The notes under the pieces were generated by a model. It was given only the letters and a program-made list of their open reading frames with translations. It had not been told where the DNA came from and ran no database searches. 8,330 bases of DNA from positions 1 to 8,330 of the forward strand of contig CAZVSG010000094.1 of assembly GCA_964629345.1 (NCBI GenBank), given 5' to 3'. The translations under genes were made by a program, and so were the position numbers. Origin of the DNA: UBA6115 sp964629345. GTDB taxonomy: Bacteria > Bacillota > Clostridia > Christensenellales > Aristaeellaceae. Positions within the stretch are counted from its first letter, which is position 1; each line of letters starts with the position of its first letter. Of the stretch, positions 1 through 6,081 are shown in pieces.

Positions 1-1721
1 TTATTCAGGATGACCACCACGGTGTCCCCGTCGACGGTCTCCGTCCGCTCTTCCACCTGGCTGATGCCGGACATATTCTGCGCGATCTCGGTGCACAGGT
101 TGCTGCAGTAGATGACCCCCCGGTGCGGGTTGGGGTTGAAGCGGTTGACGGTATCGCGGTTGAATACAAAGGGCGTGCCGGTCTCCACCGCGCTCTTGAT
201 GACCATGCGGATGACGTCCTTCAGCGGCAGCACCCTGCGGGAGACGCTCTCATCGCTGATCAGCTCCAGGTATTTTTGCGTCCATTCCTCCCCGAAGCTG
301 TCCTCCAGCGCCCAGCCTTTCTTTTCCAGCACCTCGTGCGGATCAAACAGGTACCACTCGCCCTCCAGGCTTATACTTAGCTGCTGGTAGAAATAGTCCG
401 GGACGCACACCGCCGGGAAGACGTCGTGCGCCTTCATGCGCTCGTCCCCGTTGTTGGTGCGCAGCTGGAGGAACTCAGGCAGGTCCTTGTGCCAGATGTC
501 CAGGTAGACGGCGACGGCCCCCTGGCGGACACCCAGCTGGTCCACGGCGACTGCGGTGTCGTTGGCCAGGCGGATCCAGCGGATGATCCCCCCGGCCGCG
601 CCCTCGAAACCCCGGATGGCCGCGCCCTGTGAGCGCACCTTGCCGAAGTAGAGCCCCATGCCGCCGCCGAACTTGCTGACGCTGGCGAAGTTGGAAATGC
701 TGCGGTAGATGCCCTGCAGGTCGTCCGGCACGGTGTCGATGAAACAGCTGCTCAGCTGGTGGTAGGGTTTGCGGGCGTTGGAGAGGGTGGGGGTCGCCAT
801 GGTGATCTTTAGTTCACTGAGCATGTCGTAGAAACGGCGGGCCCAGTACAGGCGTTTGTCCTTTTGCTCCGGTATCGCCAGGAACAGCGCGATGGACAGG
901 TACATCTCCTGCACGTTTTCCAGCGCTTCAAACCGGCGGTCGTGGATGACGTAGCGCTTGACGAGCAGCTCGATGCCCGAATAGGGCAGCAGGCTGTCCC
1001 GTTCCTTGCGCATGAAGGTTTCGGCCTGTTCCAGCTCTTCCCGGGTGTAGGTTTCCAGCATCATCTTCGCCAGCAGGCCCTGGCTGTCCAGGTACGCCAA
1101 TTTCTCATAGAAGCTGTTGATGCCAAGGGCTTTGACGCGAAGGTTCAGGCGGCGCAGGAAGGCGCAGTTGTACAGCCGCCCGGCAATCATCTCCCAGCGG
1201 GCGGCCTCCTTGTCCGTCAGCTCCACCGCGGCGCGCACCAGGGTGTCCATGCGCTCTTCCCGCGGCCTGTCCTCCTTGTACAGGGACAGGAACTTGCGCG
1301 TCAGCGCGGACAGGGCGTACTCCTCCTCCGGAAAGTCCCGCCCGATGCCGGCAAGGACCTCCTCCAGCTCGGGGGAATCCGGGAAATAAGAAAGCAGTTT
1401 CTCCCGTTCCTCGCGCTTTTTTCGCCGCACGTCGCGGTAGAGGATGTACGCTTTCGCCTGGGGAAAGCAATCCGCTTCCATCAGGGCCTGTTCCACCAGG
1501 TCCTGCACCTGTTCAACGGTGAACGAGGCTCCTCCGGCCAGGGCCTTTTCCATCAGCCCCTCGACCCTTTTTGCCAGCCCTTCCAGCCGGTCTTCCTCCG
1601 CGGGCATGCCGGTGGCCAGAAAGGCCTTGCCCATGGCCGCGATGATCTTCCCGCGGTCATAGCCTTCCTTTGCGCCGCTGCGCTTCACGATGTCGCTGGG
1701 GAGTGAAAAACCTGTAGTCAT
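1..1721 (-). CDS. nrdA: Class I ribonucleoside-diphosphate reductase, alpha (large) subunit, C-terminus cut off by the window edge
   Basis: Reduces ribonucleoside diphosphates to deoxyribonucleotides in the cytoplasm, working with a beta (NrdB-type) radical subunit that is not in the window. Seen: 573 codons from ATG at 1721, open to base 1. Residues about 9-100 form an ATP-cone (KRSG near the start, AKAYILYRDVRR at about 90-99), the dATP/ATP activity switch. Residues about 110-190 resemble a second, degenerate cone. The catalytic barrel follows: SSCF with Cys326 (equivalent to E. coli Cys225) and NLCTE at 541-545, where Asn541, Cys543 and Glu545 match the E. coli Asn437/Cys439/Glu441 catalytic triad. 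The partner cysteine (Cys462 equivalent) and C-terminal shuttle cysteines lie beyond the window. NLCTE rather than NPCGE argues for class I over class II. The start is supported by GGGAAGGA at 1731-1738, 9 bases upstream. Its own strong promoter lies in the gap behind the radical SAM gene. Whether a beta-subunit gene follows cannot be seen. Confidence 0.95.
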   Translation of the reverse strand, partial: MTTGFSLPSDIVKRSGAKEGYDRGKIIAAMGKAFLATGMPAEEDRLEGLAKRVEGLMEKALAGGASFTVEQVQDLVEQALMEADCFPQAKAYILYRDVRRKKREEREKLLSYFPDSPELEEVLAGIGRDFPEEEYALSALTRKFLSLYKEDRPREERMDTLVRAAVELTDKEAARWEMIAGRLYNCAFLRRLNLRVKALGINSFYEKLAYLDSQGLLAKMMLETYTREELEQAETFMRKERDSLLPYSGIELLVKRYVIHDRRFEALENVQEMYLSIALFLAIPEQKDKRLYWARRFYDMLSELKITMATPTLSNARKPYHQLSSCFIDTVPDDLQGIYRSISNFASVSKFGGGMGLYFGKVRSQGAAIRGFEGAAGGIIRWIRLANDTAVAVDQLGVRQGAVAVYLDIWHKDLPEFLQLRTNNGDERMKAHDVFPAVCVPDYFYQQLSISLEGEWYLFDPHEVLEKKGWALEDSFGEEWTQKYLELISDESVSRRVLPLKDVIRMVIKSAVETGTPFVFNRDTVNRFNPNPHRGVIYCSNLCTEIAQNMSGISQVEERTETVDGDTVVVILN

Positions 1722-1730
1722 ATCAAGATA

Positions 1731-1738
1731 TCCTTCCC
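1731..1738 (-). promoter_or_regulatory. Ribosome binding site of nrdA
   Basis: Reading the minus strand, GGGAAGGA lies 9 bases before the ATG at 1721, which supports that start codon. Confidence 0.7.
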
Positions 1739-1742
1739 GGAT

Positions 1743-1758
1743 GAACAACATATTGTGG
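1743..1758 (-). promoter_or_regulatory. Putative NrdR box, promoter-distal
   Basis: The minus strand reads CCACAATATGTTGTTC, which matches 12 of 16 positions of the NrdR-box consensus as I recall it (ACACWATATATWGTGT). It is the core of an imperfect palindrome. It would lie at about +14 to +29 of the predicted nrdA transcript. Its centre is 32 bases from that of a second NrdR-like box over the -10 element, and paired boxes about three helical turns apart are the usual NrdR arrangement. The assignment is an inference from motif and location. Confidence 0.45.
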
Positions 1759-1774
1759 TTGCCTGTTCCGTAGG

Positions 1775-1790
1775 ACGCATTATATGGGGC
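1775..1790 (-). promoter_or_regulatory. Putative NrdR box overlapping the nrdA -10 element
   Basis: The minus strand reads GCCCCATATAATGCGT, matching 11 of 16 NrdR consensus positions, and it contains the TATAAT of the nrdA promoter. Part of the match comes from the -10 hexamer itself, so the site is weak alone. The 16-base gap to the companion box at 1743-1758 is what makes it credible. A repressor here would block RNA polymerase directly. Confidence 0.35.
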
Positions 1791-1807
1791 CGGCGAGGGC
1801 ATGTCAA
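1779..1807 (-). promoter_or_regulatory. Consensus sigma-70/sigma-A promoter for nrdA
   Basis: On the minus strand, TTGACA (1802-1807) and TATAAT (1779-1784) are both perfect consensus hexamers with an exactly 17-base spacer. Transcription is predicted to start near 1772, giving a leader of about 50 bases before the ATG at 1721. The promoter lies in the 123-base gap after the radical SAM gene, so nrdA can be transcribed on its own. I see no terminator between the two genes, so read-through is also possible. Confidence 0.88.
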
Positions 1808-1844
1808 CCGAATCCGCGCTTGTGTACAGCATACAGACGACCTG

Positions 1845-2762
1845 TCAAGGGCCCTGATGATCCTCAACGCCGGTCAAATCAAACGCCGGGGTGAAGCCGG
1901 TGTCCGCCGACTCCAGGGACTGGATGAAGCCGGGCAGCTCCAGCGCCTGCATGAAGGAAGCCACCCTATTGTATTCTTTTTGTGTCAGGCGGCGGTCCAT
2001 CCCGGGGACGGCGCAGCCGGGCTGGGGCGTGTACTGCCCCATCAGGCTCACGGGCGTGCCTTCCGGCAGGCTGTCCCGGATGAACTGCAGGACGTCCCTG
2101 CTGTCCGCGGTGCACCCGGGCAGCACCAGGTGGCGCACGAGGACGCCGCGCGTCATGACGCCCTCCGTATCATACTGCGGCGGGCCGGACTGCCGGCACA
2201 TCTGGGAAATGGCCGCTGAAGCCCTTCTGAAATAGTCCGGCGCGTCCGACAGCAGCGCTGACAGCCGGGGGGAAACGTATTTCAGGTCCGGCAGCCAGAC
2301 GTCCACGATCCCGTCCAGCGCCTTGACCGTCTCCGCCCGCTCATATCCCCCGCTGTTGCAGACGATCGGAACGGCGGGGCGGTACAGGTCCAGCGCGTCA
2401 AGGATGGCGGGCAGGAAGTGCGTGGGCGTGATCAGCGACAGCGTCTGCGCCCCGTCCTCCTCCGTAAGACGCCGGAAGATGTCCGCCAGTTCCCGCGCCG
2501 TCAGCCTTTTTCCGAATCCGTCATGGCTGATCCCCGCGTTCTGGCAGTAGACGCAGCGCAGCGTGCAGCCTGAAAAGAACACCGCGCCGGTGCCCCGCCT
2601 GCCTGCGATGCAGGGCTCCTCCCAATGGTGCAGCGCGGCCCGGGCGACCACCGCGTCCGTCCCCATCCGGCAGTACCCCCTTCCCGTTTCGGGGGCCCTG
2701 ACTGCCGCGCACATCCGGGGGCAGAGGGTGCAAGGGGCATGGACGTCCATTATCTGAGGCAT
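1845..2762 (-). CDS. PflX/COG1313-type radical SAM protein (pyruvate formate-lyase activase-like)
   Basis: A 305-residue cytoplasmic radical SAM enzyme of the uncharacterised PflX group; its substrate is unknown. Seen: an N-terminal cysteine cluster CTLCPRMC with Cys11, Cys14 and Cys18, plus Cys31 in GYC, typical of this family and probably metal-binding. The stretch ARAALHHWEEPCIAG follows, then the radical SAM motif CTLRCVYCQN with Cys66, Cys70 and Cys73 for the [4Fe-4S] cluster that cleaves S-adenosylmethionine. Further conserved blocks are TPTHFLP, CNSGGYE, WLPDLKY, GVLVRHLVLPG and MGQYTPQP; length is normal for the family. An in-frame GTG at 2768 lies inside the AAGGAG ribosome binding site, so ATG 2762 is the better start. 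No glycyl-radical enzyme is present in the window, so the partner cannot be named. It precedes nrdA on the same strand, 123 bases away. The family is near certain; calling it a pyruvate formate-lyase activase would overreach. Confidence 0.92.
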   Translation of the reverse strand: MPQIMDVHAPCTLCPRMCAAVRAPETGRGYCRMGTDAVVARAALHHWEEPCIAGRRGTGAVFFSGCTLRCVYCQNAGISHDGFGKRLTARELADIFRRLTEEDGAQTLSLITPTHFLPAILDALDLYRPAVPIVCNSGGYERAETVKALDGIVDVWLPDLKYVSPRLSALLSDAPDYFRRASAAISQMCRQSGPPQYDTEGVMTRGVLVRHLVLPGCTADSRDVLQFIRDSLPEGTPVSLMGQYTPQPGCAVPGMDRRLTQKEYNRVASFMQALELPGFIQSLESADTGFTPAFDLTGVEDHQGP

Positions 2763-2775
2763 CTTCACTCCTTCC
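2763..2775 (-). promoter_or_regulatory. Ribosome binding site that decides the radical SAM gene start
   Basis: The minus strand reads GGAAGGAG (2768-2775) followed by TGAAG and the ATG at 2762. The alternative GTG start at 2766-2768 shares a base with this site and so could not use it. This favours ATG 2762. Confidence 0.7.
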
Positions 2776-2818
2776 TAACCAAGTATAGCGCGAAGCAGCG
2801 GATAAGGCGAGTCGGACA

Positions 2819-2836
2819 TTGAATGGGGTCATTCAA
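2819..2836. repeat. Perfect 7-bp inverted repeat upstream of the radical SAM gene
   Basis: TTGAATG and CATTCAA flank the four bases GGGT. It lies 57 bases upstream of the radical SAM start codon, on the side where a repressor or activator would bind. There is no U-run, so it is not a terminator. Function unknown; an operator is possible. Confidence 0.5.
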
Positions 2837-2905
2837 GCGCCTGCATAGTATTCCAATCATTCCCTTGCGGCTGCTTTGCATCGGGATGTTCGATTCCTGT
2901 ATAAG

Positions 2906-2919
2906 CATACGGCCTTATG
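2906..2919. repeat. Imperfect 14-base palindrome upstream of the opp promoter
   Basis: CATACGGCCTTATG matches its own reverse complement at 12 of 14 positions. It begins 34 bases upstream of the predicted -35 element of the opp operon, a place where an activator could bind. It may be chance; no known operator is recognised. Confidence 0.3.
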
Positions 2920-2924
2920 GAGAC

Positions 2925-2956
2925 TCAGGATGTTTGCTCTTGTATTAAAATCCTGA
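2925..2956. repeat. Inverted repeat spanning the opp -35 region (possible operator)
   Basis: TCAGGAT (2925-2931) and ATCCTGA (2950-2956) are perfect 7-base inverted half-sites whose centres are 25 bases apart. The predicted -35 hexamer (2940-2945) lies between them, so a dimeric regulator bound here could control the opp operon. The motif is not one I recognise. Confidence 0.4.
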
Positions 2957-2968
2957 ATGTTGTAGAAT
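2940..2968 (+). promoter_or_regulatory. Predicted promoter of the opp operon
   Basis: TTGTAT (2940-2945, 3 of 6 consensus) and TAGAAT (2963-2968, 5 of 6) are separated by 17 bases. The predicted start is near 2975, leaving a leader of about 74 bases before oppB. The weak -35 suggests an activator or moderate strength. It is the best candidate in this gap. Confidence 0.5.
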
Positions 2969-2984
2969 CAAAACGACATCGTCA

Positions 2985-3002
2985 GAGGCGGATATTCGCC
3001 TC
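2985..3002 (+). other. Hairpin in the opp operon leader
   Basis: GAGGCG and CGCCTC form a 6-bp GC-rich stem around the loop GATATT. It would begin about 10 bases into the predicted transcript. No U-run follows, so it is not a terminator. A 5' hairpin like this can protect mRNA from decay; that role is only inferred. Confidence 0.4.
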
Positions 3003-3048
3003 GCTGCATCGGGAACAGCGGATGTCCTGAAGAAAAGGCAGAGGAAGA

Positions 3049-3978
3049 ATGAGCTCAAAGGTGACTTTTTATTTATTGAAACGTGTATTTCTCGCGATCC
3101 TGACGATCTGGATTGTTATAACCATAACGTTTTTTGTTATGCATTCCGTGCCCGGCGGCCCCTTTATCGGGGAGAAGGCGATCACCAAGGAGGCGCAGGC
3201 CGCGCTGGAAGCCAAATACGGCCTGGACAAGCCGCTGATGGAGCAGTACGGAACTTACCTCGGCGACATCCTGACTCGGTTTGACTTTGGACCTTCGCTC
3301 AAGCAACGCGGCCGTACAGTCATTGACATTATCATGGATGGCATGCGCACTTCCGCGGTGCTGGGGCTGATCGCCGCGTCAAGCGCCGCTGTGCTGGGCA
3401 TCGTGCTGGGCGCGGTGGCGGCAATCAGGCGCAACAAGATCATCGACAAAGTCATCATGGTGATCACCACGGCATTTGTCTCCATGCCTTCGTTTATCAT
3501 GGGATCTTTCCTTCTTCTTATCATCTCGGTCGCGCTCAGGTGGCTGCCCGCCAACGGCAGTACCACGGCCGGCCTGATCCTGCCCGTCATCACCCTCGCA
3601 CTTTACCCCACCGCCTATATCACGCGCCTAACGCGCTCCTCCATGCTGGATGTGCTGGGACAGGATTATATCCGCACCGCCCGCGCCAAGGGCGTGGCAC
3701 GCCGCAACATCATCTTCGGGCATGCCCTCAAGAACGCCCTGATACCTGTTATTACATACTTTGGACCTATGCTCGCCTATATCGTAACTGGCTCTATGGT
3801 GATAGAGCAGATTTTCGCTGTGCCCGGGATCGGTCGCCAGTTCATATCCAGCATCACCAACCGGGACTACACCATGATCATGGGAACGACCATCTTTCTC
3901 GCATCCCTGATCGTCCTGCTCAACCTGGTCAGCGATATCCTGTACAAGGTCGTTGATCCGCGCATCGAATTCGAATGA
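3049..3978 (+). CDS. oppB: Oligopeptide/dipeptide ABC transporter permease, OppB/DppB family
   Basis: A 309-residue inner (cytoplasmic) membrane protein that pairs with OppC to form the peptide channel. Seen: a first membrane segment at about 10-31, then the extracytoplasmic region with PGGPF and the KYGLDKPLMEQY block typical of OppB. Further hydrophobic segments lie at about 103-125, 134-158, 170-188, 232-255 and 280-303, giving six. The cytoplasmic coupling loop (EAA motif) is at about 205-234 with DYIRTARAKG followed by HALKNALIPVI, which docks on the ATPases. The end, VVDPRIEFE, is usual for the family. Length is normal. The ribosome binding site (GAGGA, 3041-3045) is only 3 bases from the ATG, closer than ideal, but upstream alternatives are absent. 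First gene of the operon; oppC follows after 16 bases. Opp and Dpp substrates cannot be told apart from this sequence. Confidence 0.95.
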   Translation: MSSKVTFYLLKRVFLAILTIWIVITITFFVMHSVPGGPFIGEKAITKEAQAALEAKYGLDKPLMEQYGTYLGDILTRFDFGPSLKQRGRTVIDIIMDGMRTSAVLGLIAASSAAVLGIVLGAVAAIRRNKIIDKVIMVITTAFVSMPSFIMGSFLLLIISVALRWLPANGSTTAGLILPVITLALYPTAYITRLTRSSMLDVLGQDYIRTARAKGVARRNIIFGHALKNALIPVITYFGPMLAYIVTGSMVIEQIFAVPGIGRQFISSITNRDYTMIMGTTIFLASLIVLLNLVSDILYKVVDPRIEFE

Positions 3979-3983
3979 TTTTT

Positions 3984-3988
3984 GGAGG
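3984..3988 (+). promoter_or_regulatory. Ribosome binding site that sets the GTG start of oppC
   Basis: GGAGG lies 6 bases before GTG at 3995. The longer in-frame ATG at 3953 lies inside oppB and has no comparable site, so the GTG start is preferred. Confidence 0.8.
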
Positions 3989-3994
3989 AGCATA

Positions 3995-5053
3995 GTGACT
4001 GTCAACACACCCAAAATGAGCCTTCAGCCGGACATCAGCGCGTTTCTGCCCGCTACTGATGCCGACAAGGAGTATATCAGCCAGTTGAGGCCGTCCAGCA
4101 CGTTCTTCCGCGACGGTGCAAAACGGCTGATGAAAAACAAGGTTGCGACGGTCAGCCTTGTACTGATTGTCGTTATCACCCTCGCGGCCATCATCCTGCC
4201 GATGGTCTGGCCTTATTCCTATGACAGGATGCTGGGTGTGCGGCCAGGCAAGCCTGTTGACGCCAGCTACAATAACCTTGCCCCCTTTGTGTGGGGCAAG
4301 ACTGAGCTCAAGCGCATGGATGCCGGAGAAAAGCTGTTCCCGCACATTTTTGGCACCGATTCGCACGGCCGCGACTATTTCATCCGCGTCGTCTACGGCA
4401 CGCGCATCTCCATGGCAGTCGGCTTTTTCGCCAGCATCATCGTCCTGATCATCGGGCTGACCATCGGGTCTGTCGCCGGGTACTTCGGCGGCAAGGTGGA
4501 CCTGTTCATCATGCGTATCGTGGACATCATCTATTCGCTGCCGGATATGCTGGTCATTATTCTCCTGGCCGTGGTGCTGGGCAGGGTGCTGAATGTCGAA
4601 AACACCATTCTTGAAAAAATCGGCTCCAACATCATCAGCATGTTCATCGTCTTCGGCCTGCTGTACTGGGTTGGCATGGCGCGCCTGATACGCGGCCAGA
4701 TCCTGTCGCTCCGCGAGCAGGAATACGTTCTGGCCAGCCAGGTGGCGGGCGCCAGGGGAAACTGGATCATCCGCAAGCATCTGCTCCCCAACTGCATCAG
4801 CGTCATCATCATTTCCACCGCGCTGCAGATTCCCAGCGCCATCTTTACGGAAAGCTTCCTTTCGTTCTTGGGGCTCGGCGTTAATGCACCGATGCCTTCG
4901 CTTGGCTCGCTTGCGTCCGACGCTCTCAACGGGATCACGTCATACTCCTACAGGCTGGTCATCCCTGCGCTGGTGGTCTCCCTCATCGTACTTTCCCTCA
5001 ACCTCTTTGGGGACGGCCTTCGGGATGCCTTTGACCCCAAGCTGAACGCGTGA
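3995..5053 (+). CDS. oppC: Oligopeptide/dipeptide ABC transporter permease, OppC/DppC family
   Basis: A 352-residue membrane partner of OppB. Seen: a cytoplasmic N-terminal tail with the OppC-type pattern FFRDGAKRLMKNK before the first membrane segment at about 50-73. A periplasm-side or outer domain follows, then the family hallmark GTDSHGRD at 120-127. Further membrane segments surround the coupling loop, which begins at REQEYV (240) and runs through VAGARGNWIIRKHLLPN. The C-terminus has the usual LNLFGDGLRDAFDPKL. In this loop the common AAxAAGA core reads ASQVAGA, a modest variation. The start is GTG at 3995; the longer version from ATG 3953 would add 14 residues overlapping oppB and is unlikely. 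Downstream, oppD starts 14 bases after the stop, so the two are co-transcribed. Confidence 0.95.
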   Translation: MTVNTPKMSLQPDISAFLPATDADKEYISQLRPSSTFFRDGAKRLMKNKVATVSLVLIVVITLAAIILPMVWPYSYDRMLGVRPGKPVDASYNNLAPFVWGKTELKRMDAGEKLFPHIFGTDSHGRDYFIRVVYGTRISMAVGFFASIIVLIIGLTIGSVAGYFGGKVDLFIMRIVDIIYSLPDMLVIILLAVVLGRVLNVENTILEKIGSNIISMFIVFGLLYWVGMARLIRGQILSLREQEYVLASQVAGARGNWIIRKHLLPNCISVIIISTALQIPSAIFTESFLSFLGLGVNAPMPSLGSLASDALNGITSYSYRLVIPALVVSLIVLSLNLFGDGLRDAFDPKLNA

Positions 5054-5067
5054 GGGAGGAAATCAAG

Positions 5068-6081
5068 ATGGCGCTGCTTGAAGTGAACAACCTGAGCACA
5101 TCCTTTTTCACCGACGCGGGCGAAATCAAGGCGGTGGACAACGTATCCTTCTTTCTGGACAGCGGAAAAGTGCTGGGGATCGTCGGTGAATCTGGCTCCG
5201 GCAAGTCCGTCACCGCTTACTCCATCATGCAGATCCTCGCGCCCACGGGCAGGATCGTCGGGGGAAGCGTGAAATTTGCCGGGCATGAACTGGTGGGTGC
5301 GGATGAAAAAACCATGCATACGATCCGCGGGAATAAGATTTCCATCATTTTCCAGGACCCGATGACGTCGTTGAACCCTACATATACTGTGTCGCACCAA
5401 TTGATGGAAGCCATCATGCTGCATACTGACCGGAATCGTGCTGAAGCGCGCGCCAGAGCATTGGAAATGCTTCAAATGGTCAATGTGAACGACCCGGAGA
5501 AGCGGCTTGACCAACACCCCTACGAATTGTCCGGCGGCATGCGGCAGCGCGTGATGATCGCCATGGCGCTCGCCTGCGAACCGGATATCCTCATCGCAGA
5601 TGAACCTACTACGGCGCTGGATGTGACCATCCAGGCGCAGATCCTGGAATTGATTCAGGAATTGCAGCATCGCCTTGGCATGGCGGTCATCCTGATCACC
5701 CATGACCTGGGCGTGGTGGCGCAGATGTGCGACGAGGTCGTTGTCATGTATGCGGGCGGCATCTGTGAGCAGGGGACGGCGGAGGAAGTATTCTACAATC
5801 CGCGCCACGAATATACCAAAGGGCTTCTCCGTTCCATCCCCACGGCTGAAAACAACGGGCAGAAGCTTGTGCCCATCACCGGCACGCCCATCGACCTTCT
5901 GAATATGCCAAAGGGCTGTCCGTTCGCGCCGCGGTGCGACGCCGCGATGAAAATCTGCCTCAGCCAGTTCCCTGCGCGCCTGAAGATTAATGACGACCAT
6001 TATGCCCAGTGCTGGGTCAACGTGAGGGATCAGGCATATCAGGCGACGCCAGAGGCGGAAAGAGAGATTCCCAGTGTCTGA
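5068..6081 (+). CDS. oppD: Oligopeptide/dipeptide ABC transporter ATPase, OppD/DppD family
   Basis: A 337-residue cytoplasmic ATPase that powers peptide import together with OppF. Seen: Walker A GESGSGKS (40-47), Q-loop Gln96 in FQDPMTSLNP, ABC signature LSGGMRQR (154-161), Walker B ending in Asp178-Glu179, D-loop ALD, and the switch His212 in ITHDLGVV. All catalytic residues are present. The C-terminal OppD/F domain has Cys284, Cys290 and Cys297 in GCPFAPRC...C plus Cys315, the four-cysteine pattern that binds a [4Fe-4S] cluster in some family members. The start is ATG 5068, 7 bases after GGGAGGA (5054-5060). An in-frame GTG at 5050 overlaps the oppC stop and lies upstream of that site, so it is less likely. 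The end overlaps oppF by 8 bases, implying translational coupling. Confidence 0.96.
   Translation: MALLEVNNLSTSFFTDAGEIKAVDNVSFFLDSGKVLGIVGESGSGKSVTAYSIMQILAPTGRIVGGSVKFAGHELVGADEKTMHTIRGNKISIIFQDPMTSLNPTYTVSHQLMEAIMLHTDRNRAEARARALEMLQMVNVNDPEKRLDQHPYELSGGMRQRVMIAMALACEPDILIADEPTTALDVTIQAQILELIQELQHRLGMAVILITHDLGVVAQMCDEVVVMYAGGICEQGTAEEVFYNPRHEYTKGLLRSIPTAENNGQKLVPITGTPIDLLNMPKGCPFAPRCDAAMKICLSQFPARLKINDDHYAQCWVNVRDQAYQATPEAEREIPSV

Larger units (their letters stand above)
2763..3048. other. Divergent intergenic region between the radical SAM gene and the opp operon
   Basis: This 286-base stretch holds no credible gene. It contains the leader of the minus-strand radical SAM gene, with a weak promoter candidate (TATACT at 2782-2787, poor -35). 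It also holds the predicted opp promoter (2940-2968) and four short inverted repeats: 2819-2836, 2906-2919, 2925-2956 and 2985-3002. No tRNA, riboswitch, T-box or intrinsic terminator with a U-run was recognised. Confidence 0.7.

Noticed and set aside
864..1706. Long plus-strand open frame of 280 codons
   Set aside because: It is antisense to the ribonucleotide reductase gene, has no recognisable domain and a composition expected from reading a GC-rich gene backwards.
1845..2762. Radical SAM gene as NrdG, activator of an anaerobic reductase
   Set aside because: The reductase next to it is class I, which needs no glycyl-radical activase, and the N-terminal CPRMC cluster and length fit PflX/COG1313 rather than the shorter NrdG.
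2763..3048. Riboswitch, T-box or tRNA in the divergent gap
   Set aside because: No conserved riboswitch core, T-box sequence or cloverleaf could be found; only short simple inverted repeats are present.
3953..3994. Upstream ATG start for oppC overlapping oppB
   Set aside because: There is no ribosome binding site, while GGAGG is ideally placed for GTG 3995.
3929..4780. Minus-strand open frame of 283 codons opposite oppC
   Set aside because: It is a shadow of the permease gene: rich in His, Asp and Gln with no membrane segments or domains.
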